A stretch of 64,000 nucleotides of DNA from Aurantibacter_A sp965215845 (lineage in GTDB: Bacteria; Bacteroidota; Bacteroidia; Flavobacteriales; Flavobacteriaceae), in NCBI GenBank assembly GCA_965215845.1, contig CBDCEL010000003.1:1195613-1259612 (forward strand), given 5' to 3'. The translations under genes were made by a program, and so were the position numbers. Shown piece after piece: positions 26,351 to 36,419 of this stretch (the stretch's first letter is position 1; each line of letters starts with the position of its first letter). The notes beneath the pieces were generated by a model. The model made no database searches, was not told the DNA's origin, and saw only the letters and a list, made by a program, of their open reading frames with translations.

Positions 26351-27454
26351 TTAAAGTCCTATTACCTCGTTGATTTTCTGCCATAGTTCATTGTCGAAAC
26401 TAGAGGGACCCAATTCTTCTGCACCGGCACTATCGCCACAACGAACCACTACAAGGCCTTGACTCGGTACCACATAGATTTTTTGATCGTTGGCACCGAG
26501 TGCCGCAAATAAGTCATTGGGTGCATTCGGAATCAATGAACCCTGAATCACGTCTTGTGATTTAACGCCCATATGGCTTTCCTTTCCGTTGAGCCACCAA
26601 AGATACCCGTATGATTTGTTGATATCTTGCGAAGTATTTACCATCGCATCAAAATAAGCTTCGCTAACGACAACGGTGTCATCCCAAGAGCCCCTATTCA
26701 ATGCCAATAAACCGAATCGGGCCATACCACGGGTATTCGTATTGTAAATGTTCAGGCCCAATTGGTTCGTCCAGTTGCCATCCATCCCAATTTTATCGGC
26801 AACCTTGGTTTTGCAATAGTCCTTGAAGTCCATTCCGGTGTTTTGCGAGACCATTTCCTGCAGCAACATGAAAGCGCCTTGATGATAGGCCCAACGCGTA
26901 CCTGCATCGGCAGTGTAATTCATGCAAATTGGCAAGGTGCAGATCCATGCGATCGGATTTTCGATATTGTCGGTCAGTCCGGTCGACATACTCAAATGAT
27001 GCCTTACAGTGACCAAATCTTGTTTTTCGGTTGAAAGTTGGCTCCAGTTCTCCCCGAGATAGTCAGCGGTTTTGTTTTCGATTTGAAGATGGCCTTCGTC
27101 TTGTGCCACACCGACAAAAGTCGCCGTCAAACTCTTGGCCGCTGAATACCAGGTCCATTTTGCATTTTGATTATGGCCGTTGAAATATTTTTCCATAACG
27201 ATCCGACCATCCTTTAAAACCATAAAACCTTTGGTGTTCTTGGCCTTTAAATAATCATAAAGGTCTTCTACCTTATTTTCGTTCCACTGCAATTGCGCCA
27301 GGGAAACGGATTCCCAAGAGCTTACATCGGCAGGTGGAAAATACATTCCCTGTGGTATAGGATCCGGGTTCAGTTCAGGTTTGTCGTCATCCTTTGAGCA
27401 GTTCAAAAGGAGTAGGCCACCGCAAATAAACGCAACTAGAATCTTTGATTTCAT
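26351..27454 (-). CDS. beta-lactamase-fold serine hydrolase lipoprotein
   Basis: 367 aa. Signal and lipobox at LLLLNCSKDDD (Cys19). The SxxK motif is Ser104-Ala-Ala-Lys107 in TWYSAAKSLT, followed by the family helix VGVAQDEGHL and a downstream WAYHQGAF segment at the tyrosine-motif position. It resembles 6-aminohexanoate-dimer hydrolase/esterase-type class C proteins rather than true beta-lactamases. It is divergent from the 27651 gene. Confidence 0.82.
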   Translation of the reverse strand: MKSKILVAFICGGLLLLNCSKDDDKPELNPDPIPQGMYFPPADVSSWESVSLAQLQWNENKVEDLYDYLKAKNTKGFMVLKDGRIVMEKYFNGHNQNAKWTWYSAAKSLTATFVGVAQDEGHLQIENKTADYLGENWSQLSTEKQDLVTVRHHLSMSTGLTDNIENPIAWICTLPICMNYTADAGTRWAYHQGAFMLLQEMVSQNTGMDFKDYCKTKVADKIGMDGNWTNQLGLNIYNTNTRGMARFGLLALNRGSWDDTVVVSEAYFDAMVNTSQDINKSYGYLWWLNGKESHMGVKSQDVIQGSLIPNAPNDLFAALGANDQKIYVVPSQGLVVVRCGDSAGAEELGPSSFDNELWQKINEVIGL

Positions 27455-27650
27455 TACTTCAGTATTTTGTTAAGACTTTCCAAGAGCCTTATTTAGGAAT
27501 AACGCAAAAATCAACGAAATCGTCTTACGACAATAGGGCTTGACTGTCGGCAAACATCTTCCTCCGATCCGATAGGCCCCGACTAAGATACGGCTGAACA
27601 CATACCAAACTCGCAATATTTCCGTTAGAAGAAAAATAATGACCCCCACA

Positions 27651-29132
27651 ATGATGAGAAATTTTATATTGACCTGTGCGGTTGCCACATTTTTACAGTT
27701 TTCAGGATGGAGTCAAATCTCGAACCTATCGGAATTGGCTCAAGGAAGAATGGAGATGTTCAGCCCGATCTTCGAATTGAACGAAAATGTTTATGGGTAT
27801 TTGGCGATTTATAGGATGGAAAAAATTTCAAAGGAAAAGGAGAAATACGAATACATCGTTTTCGACAAAAACCTAAACAAAGTCGCCAACGGTGAATTTA
27901 CCGATGCCGTTTACCGACGCACCAACTATGATTTTCTTACTCCCGAGAAAATAGACGACAAAATAATTATTACCAAAGGTTCGAAGAATATTGCGAAAGA
28001 CTATAGCATGTTCACTACAAATTGGATTCTAGATGTCGGAAAAAATGAAATTTCCAACAGTTTTTATTACGAAAATGGCAGGTTCATAGAGGGTGCCCGT
28101 TCCGTCAAGAAAATTCTTAAGAACCAACGTGAGGCGGCTTCGTATGAATACCCTATCGCAATGAAAGATGGTTTTCTCATGTGGAGCATACTAAAACAAA
28201 AGCAGGGAAGAAAGTTCATCAATACAATAAAGGGCTACGATACGAACAAAAGGGAGAAATGGAGTTTCGACTTTAACCCTAATGGCCATAAAGAGAATGC
28301 CATTTTCATCGATGCGAACGAGCAATCGGTGCTATTCGAATTCGTTAATGTAAAAGATAAGTCGATTACCTTAAAGGAAATCGACCCATCAACCGGAAAA
28401 TTGCGTTACAGCTATCTTTTGGAAAACAGGGATTCAGATTACAATCATGTCGCCTTTATCAAAAAAAACGGCGACCATACCGTAATAACTGGTAAGACCA
28501 GCCCGTATAAGCGATCGGGTTACGATATTGAAAAGGCCAACGGGCTATTCAGAATAGTTTTGGACAAGCAAGGAAAGGAAATTTCAAAAAAATACGTTTC
28601 GTGGAAAGAAGCCGGCCGTTTTATGGAAATAAGCAAAAAGGGAAAGGTTGAAAACGGATATAAGCTCGTGGCCAAGGATTATTTTATTCTTAAGGACGGA
28701 AGTGTATCGATCCTGACCGAAAAACTAAAAGACAATTACAATCTCTTTTGGGGCACAAACGTCGTCAAAACGACCGACCTCGTCTTGATGCGGTTCGATC
28801 CTGAATTTAATCTCATTGACATAAAACTACTCGAAAAGGACAAGACCAAATGGGCAAATTCAGATTACCTCTATTCGCAAAGTGTTGACGACGGTGAAGG
28901 CGTCGTCTTTTTCTATAGGGACTATAAAAAAGACGAGGAGACTCGAAAAAAGAGTTGGATGTTGAGCATGGTATCGATGCTCGGCGGACAATTCAAGCAC
29001 GATCAAATTCCCATGTCTTCCGAAGAACATTTTCTATTGCCTTACATCGCCAAAGAGAAATACATTCTGCTACGTGAATTCAACAAAGATGAAGATTATG
29101 ACCAAATCAGACTGGAGAAGCTGAACTTTTAA
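27651..29132 (+). CDS. secreted protein of unknown function (possible beta-propeller)
   Basis: 493 aa from the ATG at 27651 (or 492 from the adjacent ATG at 27654); the upstream ATG at 27639 adds an unlikely MTPT. Signal peptide: FILTCAVATFLQFSGWSQ. The mature part has repeated blade-like strands, each with a charged turn such as VFDKNLNKVANGEF, GYDTNKREKWSFDF, IDPSTGKLRYSYLL and FDPEFNLIDIKLL. The protein may be of the DUF6770-like Bacteroidota family, but I cannot confirm that from memory. It is convergent with the M48 gene (12-bp gap). Confidence 0.6.
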   Translation: MMRNFILTCAVATFLQFSGWSQISNLSELAQGRMEMFSPIFELNENVYGYLAIYRMEKISKEKEKYEYIVFDKNLNKVANGEFTDAVYRRTNYDFLTPEKIDDKIIITKGSKNIAKDYSMFTTNWILDVGKNEISNSFYYENGRFIEGARSVKKILKNQREAASYEYPIAMKDGFLMWSILKQKQGRKFINTIKGYDTNKREKWSFDFNPNGHKENAIFIDANEQSVLFEFVNVKDKSITLKEIDPSTGKLRYSYLLENRDSDYNHVAFIKKNGDHTVITGKTSPYKRSGYDIEKANGLFRIVLDKQGKEISKKYVSWKEAGRFMEISKKGKVENGYKLVAKDYFILKDGSVSILTEKLKDNYNLFWGTNVVKTTDLVLMRFDPEFNLIDIKLLEKDKTKWANSDYLYSQSVDDGEGVVFFYRDYKKDEETRKKSWMLSMVSMLGGQFKHDQIPMSSEEHFLLPYIAKEKYILLREFNKDEDYDQIRLEKLNF

Positions 29133-29144
29133 AACAAGACCTTC

Positions 29145-30446
29145 TTATGAGTAATGGTCGGCAATTGCCTTAATTTCGTCAATATCGAGATTCCACATGA
29201 AGTTCAAAAAAAATTGATAACTGTCACTCTGATTTTCTGGGGAAATATGCTCTAAATGCCGGTTGAGTTGGTATTTCTTCTTGGCTGAGTAAATTGCTTG
29301 GAAATTGATTCCTAACCACTTTAAGTAATAGCTGTTTTTTGGATCGTCACTCAGTTTTTTTAGAGTGAGGTATATACTTGCACCGTATTTTCCCAAATAG
29401 TGTAAATTACCAATATCATTATTCTTGGCCATTTGTTGTAGTTCATCAAAAACAGGATCATTTTTCAAATGGGTTTCCGTTTCACTCGCCTCATTGAGCT
29501 CTGGAAAAACACTTTTTAGCACCTCGATTCTTTTCACCATATCGGGGTGCGTCTTGGAGGAATCCTTTTCGATTTTCTCCTTGAAATGCGAATAGTCATA
29601 ATCCTCAAAACTTTCGTTTTTGACCCATTCTTCCTGAAATGGCTGTTCCGGCAAGTCGAAAAAAGTAGGGTACGTCTCCCGTTCCAAAACAAATGGTTGT
29701 AGACTGTCTAAATCGCGCAATAGGCCCAAGGCCCCAGTAAATTCGGAATAATTTGCACTCACCTTCCTAAAAAGTTCATAACCGATCGAATCGGCTTCCA
29801 TTTCTTGTATTCTATGTTTTTCACCCTGTACATAAAGCAGGTTCTTAAGTGCTTCAAAAGCCCTGGCCTGTCGATTGTACCGTTGTTTTTTAATATATCG
29901 CGCCTTTTGACGACCCTCAAGTTGTAGCGTTGACAAGGCCACAATATTATGGGCGACATGTCGTGGGAGCTCATGGCCTATTTCATGACAGATTACCGAT
30001 AACAATTGATCACTGTTCTGTAAAAACTTGAACAGCCCAACGTTAAGAATAATAATACCATTGCCGATATTGAGTGCATTGGGCGTACCGTCCTTAGACA
30101 GCAAGAGCTTCAGGTCCAGGTGTTTTAATTCTGAATTGGTCCCGACAAGAGTATCCAACAAGGCGTTGAGGTAATTGGTGTAGACAGGATCAAAAATCAG
30201 TTTCTTTTTCTCGACATTGCGAATAAAACCTTCATTAGCCTTTTTGTAATAATTTTTCAGCTCCTTTCTTAGTTTTCCTGGAAATTCACTCTTCAAGTTC
30301 TTTTGAAACGTTTCGAACCGCAATTGGTGCTCCGCAAGAAAGGCTATTCTTTTTTCGAAGTCTGCGGTATCGATTTCCCTTCCAACTTGAGCATAGGAAA
30401 CGCCAAGGGAGAACAAGGCGAGTAAAAACAGCTGTCTTTTTTGCAT
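29145..30446 (-). CDS. M48 family metalloprotease, secreted
   Basis: 433 aa. A signal peptide (residues 1-20, LFLLALFSLGVSYAQ) is followed by a long helical region and the zinc motif HEIGHELPRH with His154, Glu155 and His158. The third zinc ligand is probably the Glu in MEADSIGYELF. No transmembrane helices follow, so this is a periplasmic BepA/LoiP-like M48 enzyme rather than HtpX. A role in outer-membrane protein quality control is plausible by family. The C-terminal half is unassigned and helical. Confidence 0.85.
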   Translation of the reverse strand: MQKRQLFLLALFSLGVSYAQVGREIDTADFEKRIAFLAEHQLRFETFQKNLKSEFPGKLRKELKNYYKKANEGFIRNVEKKKLIFDPVYTNYLNALLDTLVGTNSELKHLDLKLLLSKDGTPNALNIGNGIIILNVGLFKFLQNSDQLLSVICHEIGHELPRHVAHNIVALSTLQLEGRQKARYIKKQRYNRQARAFEALKNLLYVQGEKHRIQEMEADSIGYELFRKVSANYSEFTGALGLLRDLDSLQPFVLERETYPTFFDLPEQPFQEEWVKNESFEDYDYSHFKEKIEKDSSKTHPDMVKRIEVLKSVFPELNEASETETHLKNDPVFDELQQMAKNNDIGNLHYLGKYGASIYLTLKKLSDDPKNSYYLKWLGINFQAIYSAKKKYQLNRHLEHISPENQSDSYQFFLNFMWNLDIDEIKAIADHYS

Positions 30447-30601
30447 GGGATAGGTACTGAATGGTTCTTTGGTAAAAAACTAACGCAAAAACTCTAAAAA
30501 TATGCGAAAACAACAAAAACGACTTCCCTTACCTGAAACGGTCAACAGCCTCTTAAAGAAAGAAATAGATCAAAATCGGTAGTTAATATTCGGTCAAGTC
30601 G

Positions 30602-30609
30602 TACTTTTG
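30602..30609 (+). promoter_or_regulatory. -7 box ahead of rimO
   Basis: TACTTTTG matches TAnnTTTG, 16 bp before the rimO ATG. No clear TTG lies at the expected upstream distance. Confidence 0.45.
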
Positions 30610-30625
30610 CCCTCCATTTATAGCT

Positions 30626-31927
30626 ATGCGCACCAAAACCCTTAAGCAGAACAAAATCAACGTGGTCACCCTGGGATGTTCCAAAAATGTGTACGATTCA
30701 GAAGTGCTCATGGGTCAATTGAGGGCCAGCGATAAGGAAGTCGTTCACGAAGAGGAAGGCAACATTGTGGTCATCAATACTTGCGGATTCATTGCCAATG
30801 CCAAGGAGGAAAGTGTCAATACCATACTCGAATACGTTCAAAAGAAAGAAGCCGGCGAAGTCGATAAGGTATTTGTAACCGGATGCCTTAGTGAACGGTA
30901 TAAGCCGGACCTAGAAGTCGAAATACCTAACGTGGATGAATATTTTGGTACCAGTGAGCTGCCGAATCTACTGAAGGCTTTGGGTGCCGATTACAAACAT
31001 GAGTTGATCGGCGAACGTTTGACCACCACCCCGAAAAACTATGCCTATCTTAAAATTGCGGAGGGGTGCGACCGCCCTTGTTCCTTTTGTGCCATTCCGT
31101 TAATGCGCGGAAAACACCGTAGCAAACCCATTGAAGAATTGATTGCAGAATCGGAAAAGTTGGCGGCGAAGGGAGTCAAGGAGTTGATTCTAATCGCACA
31201 AGACCTTACCTACTACGGACTGGATCTTTATAAAAAAAGAAATTTGGCCGAGCTTTTGGAAAATTTGGTCAAGGTCGAGGGCATTGAGTGGATCCGTTTG
31301 CATTATGCCTTTCCTACGGGCTTCCCCATGGATGTTCTGGAAATCATGAAACGTGAACCGAAAATCTGTAAGTATATCGATATCCCCTTGCAACATATTT
31401 CCGATTCCATTTTGAAAAGTATGCGACGTGGAACGACCAAGGCAAAGACGACAAAATTGTTGCAAAACTTTCGGAATACGGTTCCTGAGATGGCGATCCG
31501 AACGACTTTGATCGTGGGCTATCCCGGGGAGACCGAAGCAGACTTTCAAACCTTGAAGAATTGGGTGGCCGAAATGCGATTCGAACGCTTGGGCTGCTTC
31601 ACCTATAGCCATGAGGAGGACACCCATGCCTATAGTTTGGAGGATGATGTACCCGAGGCAACAAAACAAGAACGGGCCAACGAAATCATGGAGCTGCAAT
31701 CGCAAATTTCATGGGAATTGAACCAAGAAAAAATCGGAAAGACCTTTCGGTGTATCATTGACCGCAAAGAGGGAAATCACTTCGTGGGCAGAACGGAATT
31801 CGATTCACCCGATGTAGATAACGAAGTCTTGATCGATGCGACCGAACATTACCTAAAACAGGGCGAGTTCTATGATATCATCGTAAACGATGCTTCCGAT
31901 TTTGATCTTTATGGAGCACCGGTCTGA
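30626..31927 (+). CDS. rimO: ribosomal protein S12 methylthiotransferase RimO
   Basis: 433 aa, full length. N-terminal MTTase domain with its iron-sulfur cysteines (VTLGCSKNVYDSE, NTCGFI, TGCLSERY), a radical-SAM core with the CxxxCxxC loop CDRPCSFCAIP, GELTEADF-like glycine strands and a C-terminal TRAM domain (FVGRTEFDSPDVDNEVLI). RimO adds a methylthio group to an Asp of S12. The start is preceded by a -7 box. In related genomes it normally follows ftsY closely; here a 9.2-kb block lies between. Confidence 0.94.
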   Translation: MRTKTLKQNKINVVTLGCSKNVYDSEVLMGQLRASDKEVVHEEEGNIVVINTCGFIANAKEESVNTILEYVQKKEAGEVDKVFVTGCLSERYKPDLEVEIPNVDEYFGTSELPNLLKALGADYKHELIGERLTTTPKNYAYLKIAEGCDRPCSFCAIPLMRGKHRSKPIEELIAESEKLAAKGVKELILIAQDLTYYGLDLYKKRNLAELLENLVKVEGIEWIRLHYAFPTGFPMDVLEIMKREPKICKYIDIPLQHISDSILKSMRRGTTKAKTTKLLQNFRNTVPEMAIRTTLIVGYPGETEADFQTLKNWVAEMRFERLGCFTYSHEEDTHAYSLEDDVPEATKQERANEIMELQSQISWELNQEKIGKTFRCIIDRKEGNHFVGRTEFDSPDVDNEVLIDATEHYLKQGEFYDIIVNDASDFDLYGAPV

Positions 31928-31983
31928 AGTACTTCTCGGATATTTATTATTTTAGAAGTTCTTGATACCATAAAACAAACTCC

Positions 31984-32979
31984 ATGTTCAAAAAGTTATT
32001 TTACCTTCTAACCCTATCTTTTTTCTTAATACAAGCGTGTAGCGCCCAACATAGTTTCAAAATCGAGATCCTTGATGACTCGGCTCTGGAATTGGTCGAT
32101 CCCAATGCAGAAATAAAGGTAATAGGGGAAGGTTTTGAATGGACGGAAGGAACTTTATATGTGGCCGATGGCGATTATCTATTGTTCTCTGACATTCCGA
32201 ACAACACCGTTTTTAAAATCGATGCGAGAGGAGAATTATCCACCTACTTAAAACCGTCAGGGTTTTTAGGGAAATCCGATTATGGCAACGAACCGGGATC
32301 CAATGGTTTGTTGTTGAACCAAAACAATGAACTGGTATTGATGCAACATGGCGAACGAAGGGTGGCCAAAATGAAATTTTCGTTAAACGATCCAAAACCG
32401 GAGTACGAAGCATTGGCCGACAATTATCAAGGTAAACGTTTCAATAGCCCGAATGACGGGGTTTTCGACTCCAAAGGGAATCTTTACTTTACCGATCCAC
32501 CATACGGGCTACCAAAACAGATGGACGACCCGAACAAGGAACTGGATTTTCAAGGCGTCTATTGCCGCCTGGTATCCGGTGAAATTGTTTTGATCGATAA
32601 ATTGACCCGCCCCAACGGAATAGCCCTTTCCCCTGACGAATCAAAACTATATGTCGCGGTCTCCGACCCGGCACATGCCGTGTGGTACCAGTACGATTTG
32701 ACCGGAACAGGAAAAGTCGAAAACAAGAAAATCTTCTATGATGCCACTGAACTGGTAGGGCAAGAAGGCCAGCAAGGCCTGCCCGACGGAATGAAAATAC
32801 ACAGTTCGGGAAATCTTTTTGCCACTGGCCCAGCCGGACTTTTCATTTTCAACCCTCAAGGAAAGCCGATTGCACGAATCCATACCGGTCAAGCGACGGC
32901 CAACTGCGCCTTTTCAGCGGACGAAAAGCGACTTTTTTTGGCAGCGGATGATTACGTACTGGAGGTTGGGTTGAAATGA
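31984..32979 (+). CDS. SMP-30/gluconolactonase-family lipoprotein
   Basis: 331 aa. Lipobox at FLIQACSAQ. The six-bladed propeller signature is seen in EGFEWTEGTLYVADGDYLLFSD, NEPGSNGLLLNQNNELV, FNSPNDGVFDSKGNLYFTDPP (Asn-Asp metal-ligand site) and RPNGIALSPDESKLYVAVSD (second Asn). It would hydrolyse a sugar lactone in the periplasm, using a divalent metal. It stands alone, with the convergent MoaF-like gene 11 bp away. Confidence 0.87.
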   Translation: MFKKLFYLLTLSFFLIQACSAQHSFKIEILDDSALELVDPNAEIKVIGEGFEWTEGTLYVADGDYLLFSDIPNNTVFKIDARGELSTYLKPSGFLGKSDYGNEPGSNGLLLNQNNELVLMQHGERRVAKMKFSLNDPKPEYEALADNYQGKRFNSPNDGVFDSKGNLYFTDPPYGLPKQMDDPNKELDFQGVYCRLVSGEIVLIDKLTRPNGIALSPDESKLYVAVSDPAHAVWYQYDLTGTGKVENKKIFYDATELVGQEGQQGLPDGMKIHSSGNLFATGPAGLFIFNPQGKPIARIHTGQATANCAFSADEKRLFLAADDYVLEVGLK

Positions 32980-32990
32980 AGGTCTTAAAA

Positions 32991-33413
32991 CTACTTATTT
33001 TCCAGAATCGCTATCTCACCGGTCATGATATCAATTTCCCTACCACGCAGCAAATGGTTATATACGATGCCATTTTTAAAATCCAGTACCTGACTGACAC
33101 CTATACCATTGGCCTCGCCCCAGGTAATGAATACGGTTCGGTCGTCAAGATGATGTAATTTGTAGGTTTCTTTTTCCTTGACCCCTATTTCATCCCCTGA
33201 AATGGCTTCCCAATGCATTTCAGTGGAATTGTCAAAGGTGACATGATATACACTTTCACCATATTTGTATGCTATGGTTTTACCAATCAAATCGATGGGT
33301 CGGTTCTTCTCGGTATTGGATGGGGTCACTCCCTGCTCGAAGGGTCTCTCTGTTTTTTTTCCTTGACAGGAAATTAACAGTAGCATACTAAAAATCAAAA
33401 AAGTTGTCCTCAT
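32991..33413 (-). CDS. small lipoprotein with MoaF-like domain
   Basis: 140 aa. Lipobox at MLLLISCQGK. The body (IGKTIAYKYGESVYHVTFD ... MHWEAISGDEIG ... VFITWGEANGIGVSQVLDF ... VYNHLLRGREIDIMTGEI) follows the strand pattern of MoaF/lipocalin-like domains. MoaF is linked by name to molybdopterin, but most Bacteroidota homologues have no proven function. It is downstream of the haem protein gene (12-bp gap) and may be its last operon partner. Confidence 0.6.
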   Translation of the reverse strand: MRTTFLIFSMLLLISCQGKKTERPFEQGVTPSNTEKNRPIDLIGKTIAYKYGESVYHVTFDNSTEMHWEAISGDEIGVKEKETYKLHHLDDRTVFITWGEANGIGVSQVLDFKNGIVYNHLLRGREIDIMTGEIAILENK

Positions 33414-33425
33414 CGATTTTAAGAT

Positions 33426-36419
33426 TTAAAAAGAGGGTTTAGATTCTTGCAAAAAAGCCAAGAGGTCTGCCATTTCCTGTTGGCTGATGTTGGCTTCCAG
33501 TCCTTCGAACATCATCGAAGTCCCCAAGGAGGCAAACTGTTCGATATCGGACTTTTGAATTATTCTTTCGCTCCCGCCCATCATTTTGATTCCGATTTCG
33601 GTATCGGTCTCGTGAAAAACCAAGCCCGTCACAATGGTGCCCTCCTTGGTCTTTACCTGATGATTAAGGTATTTCGTATCCACTGCTGCATTGGGGTCAA
33701 GAATGTCATAGAGCAACGACTCCTTGCTTTTACGACCTACTTCGGTCAATACTGGTCCGACATCCTTGCCGATATTTCCATATCTGTGGCATTGGGCACA
33801 TTGTGCTTCAAATACTTTTTTTCCCGATTCAAGATTGCCCTGGCTTGTCAGGGCAGGACGCATCTTCTCGATAGCCTCACCACGGTTCACGACCCCTGCA
33901 TCGGAAAACAGGGCTTGGGCCCGTTTCTGAATCGTTTCATCGGACCAAAAAAGTAGTGTACGCCTTCGCTCCAAGTCTAAATTGAATTCACCAAGGTTGA
34001 CCAATTTGTTTTCCATGGCGGTGAGCAAGGCATCGTGATTATGTGATTGGTATAAGAGGATATCCGTTGCTTCTTTTCGGGCATTCGGGCCGAGCTTGGG
34101 CCATAGTTGCAACAACCGTTTACCGACCGTTACGCTGTTCGCCTCCTTTAATTGTAAGAGGGCCTCTGTCTGGAGTGCTAAGGGTTGCGTGTTGTCCAAC
34201 AACTGGTATAAAAGTTCTTTACGCTTCTTAAAATCAGCCAATTGCAATAATTGCAATTGCTCCAATCGCCGTTCAACAGGAAGCTGGGTATCCAATACGG
34301 AATTTGCGGCTACCCCCATTAATTTTTTCATTTTTGGTGAAATCGGAAGGCCGAGGGTCTTACGCAAATTGCCGGTGGCCCGAATCAGGGCGATATCATT
34401 GTCCCCTTCCATGTTCATAATGGCCTCTGTTACCGAACTCCCTACGGCCTGACTTTCCTTGGGCCCATATCTGTTCTTTGCCCCTCGGGTCAAGGCTTCC
34501 ACCAAGACCATCTTAACGGCTTTAGGCAACTCCTTTTGATGGGCCGTTTCCAACAAGGAACCCATAGCAGCAAGTTGACCGTCTCTTCCCGCCTTTTCTG
34601 CAAGGATGGCAAGCAAATCCTGGTCAGCTTCCTTCAAACTTTCCGGTCTATTTTCCAGCAGTGTTTTTACAAAGGAGTAGGCCTGATTTCGTAGGGCGCT
34701 GGCCATGGCCCGTACCACCCAATTGTCGTGTTCATTTTCCGTGAGCATATTGTAGACCGCAGTTGCAATGGTTTCCCGTGCAGGTTCATAATTCTTGTCG
34801 CTCAACGTGCCCAAGGCGAGACACGCCTGCATTTTGACCCGGGCATTGGAGTCCTCCAAAAGAGGTATAAGGTCTTGTATCAAATCGGGTTCTTTGTTCA
34901 ATCGCAACTCGAGCATCTTTATGGCATTTGCGCGAACACCGGCTGTTTTGTCTTGGAGGCCTTTTTTTAGATGGGGTGTTTCAAGCTGTTCCAACCCATG
35001 CAAAGTCCATAAGGCATGCAAGCGCGCCAATGGATTTTCAGAATTGTCGATTATTTCCTTTAGTTGGTGTATGGCATCCGTTCTTTTTTCGGTGACCAAC
35101 AATCGCTGGGCCGTTGTACGGGTCCATTGATTGGCACTGCCCAATGCCGATACCAAACTTTGGGTGTTATCGGCATTCAAATCGAATTCGTTCATGGAAC
35201 CTCCTTTTCTCAAAATCCGATAAATTCTTCCTTTGTCCTTTCCGGCATCCAAATCCATATTGACCTCCAATTCATCGGGAATCCATTCCGGATGTTCGAT
35301 GACTTTGCGATGCATATCCAGAACATATAACGATCCATCGGGCCCTACCGCCATGTTCACTGGGCGAAATGATCGGTCGGTAGAAGCCAAAAATTCACTT
35401 TTTTCCCTCATCCGCGAGGTCTTGAACGTACTGCCCTGTTCGGAGAGGACATCCAAATGAATCAAATTCAACACGCAGTCGGCAACAAAGAGATTGCCAT
35501 TAAATGCTTCTAAAAATGCCCCACCGCCATAATGTGTAATACCACAGGCCCCCGAAAAATAACCCGATTGTTCGGGATGATTGACCCTTGTTTCCTGTTC
35601 CCCGATCGGATAAATTCTCGAAGTGCCATTTTCTTCGTGATCTGAAATGTTCATCAAGGCGTGGGTCGGTGACACAGGGACATCTGCCAAGTAGCGATCT
35701 TCGAAAACCAAGTGTGAGGAATGCTCAAGATTATGGGTTTCATATAGGTTTCCCCAATCATCAAATGTTATCTTGAAGCCTCCCGAAGACTCTCCTACCC
35801 TAGCCATTTTCCCATGTTCGAGGTCGAACCTAAAATCGGTGCCACGTAGCTCCATTACCGAATCGGGTCGGCTTTCAAAAAATGGTCTTCCCGAATTGCC
35901 CCCATTGGCAGCATAAATCCAATTGTCAAGCCCATAGGTGAGCCCATTAAAATTATGCTGTAGGTTGCCGGTAGCAAATCCGCCCATCAATTTCTCCCTT
36001 TTATCGACCTTGCCATCCCCATCGGTATCACGGATCCATAAAAGGTTAGGTGGTGCGGCCACCAAAAATCCCTTTTTATAGGGCATAAAGGAAGAGGCGA
36101 CCCCCAATTTATCCTCCATAACATTTCGCAGATCGTAGTCACCATCATTATCGTTGTCTACCAATTCGACCAAGCGGCTCTCGGCATCATTTGAGGGATA
36201 ACCGGGCATCTCAAGAACAAAGGCACGACCATACTCGTCAAATTGCATGTCGACAGGATCAAAAACCAAGGGTTCGGAGGCAATCAACTCGAGTTTAAAA
36301 TCGGGATGGATTTCAAATCCATCCGGGGTGTCGTCGGTTTCGGTTTGACAGCCCAGTTGGAAGAACGAAAAAATCAACAGACATAAAATCGATTTCAAAA
36401 GAGACAGTCGCTGTTTCAT
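33426..36419 (-). CDS. PVC-type haem-binding protein: propeller, HEAT repeats, cytochrome c
   Basis: 997 aa. Lipoprotein signal at LIFSFFQLGCQTE. Residues about 35-400 form a glucose-dehydrogenase-like propeller (GFEIHPDFKLELIASEPLV; EFDEYGRAFVLEMPGYP). About 405-830 contains HEAT-like helical repeats (ARLHALWTLHGLEQLE; RVKMQACLALGTLS). The C-terminus is a c-type haem domain with CAQCH at 874-878 and a downstream Met-rich region. Members are thought to oxidise sugars or alcohols at the cell surface. The start overlaps the deacetylase stop by 4 bp, so the two are coupled. Confidence 0.85.
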   Translation of the reverse strand: MKQRLSLLKSILCLLIFSFFQLGCQTETDDTPDGFEIHPDFKLELIASEPLVFDPVDMQFDEYGRAFVLEMPGYPSNDAESRLVELVDNDNDGDYDLRNVMEDKLGVASSFMPYKKGFLVAAPPNLLWIRDTDGDGKVDKREKLMGGFATGNLQHNFNGLTYGLDNWIYAANGGNSGRPFFESRPDSVMELRGTDFRFDLEHGKMARVGESSGGFKITFDDWGNLYETHNLEHSSHLVFEDRYLADVPVSPTHALMNISDHEENGTSRIYPIGEQETRVNHPEQSGYFSGACGITHYGGGAFLEAFNGNLFVADCVLNLIHLDVLSEQGSTFKTSRMREKSEFLASTDRSFRPVNMAVGPDGSLYVLDMHRKVIEHPEWIPDELEVNMDLDAGKDKGRIYRILRKGGSMNEFDLNADNTQSLVSALGSANQWTRTTAQRLLVTEKRTDAIHQLKEIIDNSENPLARLHALWTLHGLEQLETPHLKKGLQDKTAGVRANAIKMLELRLNKEPDLIQDLIPLLEDSNARVKMQACLALGTLSDKNYEPARETIATAVYNMLTENEHDNWVVRAMASALRNQAYSFVKTLLENRPESLKEADQDLLAILAEKAGRDGQLAAMGSLLETAHQKELPKAVKMVLVEALTRGAKNRYGPKESQAVGSSVTEAIMNMEGDNDIALIRATGNLRKTLGLPISPKMKKLMGVAANSVLDTQLPVERRLEQLQLLQLADFKKRKELLYQLLDNTQPLALQTEALLQLKEANSVTVGKRLLQLWPKLGPNARKEATDILLYQSHNHDALLTAMENKLVNLGEFNLDLERRRTLLFWSDETIQKRAQALFSDAGVVNRGEAIEKMRPALTSQGNLESGKKVFEAQCAQCHRYGNIGKDVGPVLTEVGRKSKESLLYDILDPNAAVDTKYLNHQVKTKEGTIVTGLVFHETDTEIGIKMMGGSERIIQKSDIEQFASLGTSMMFEGLEANISQQEMADLLAFLQESKPSF

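Noticed and set aside
27470..27688. 72-aa minus-strand frame overlapping the 27651 gene start
   Set aside because: Shadow of a gene with a clear signal peptide on the other strand.
30501..30581. 26-codon frame between the M48 and rimO genes
   Set aside because: No start signal and no recognisable family; probably chance in leader sequence.
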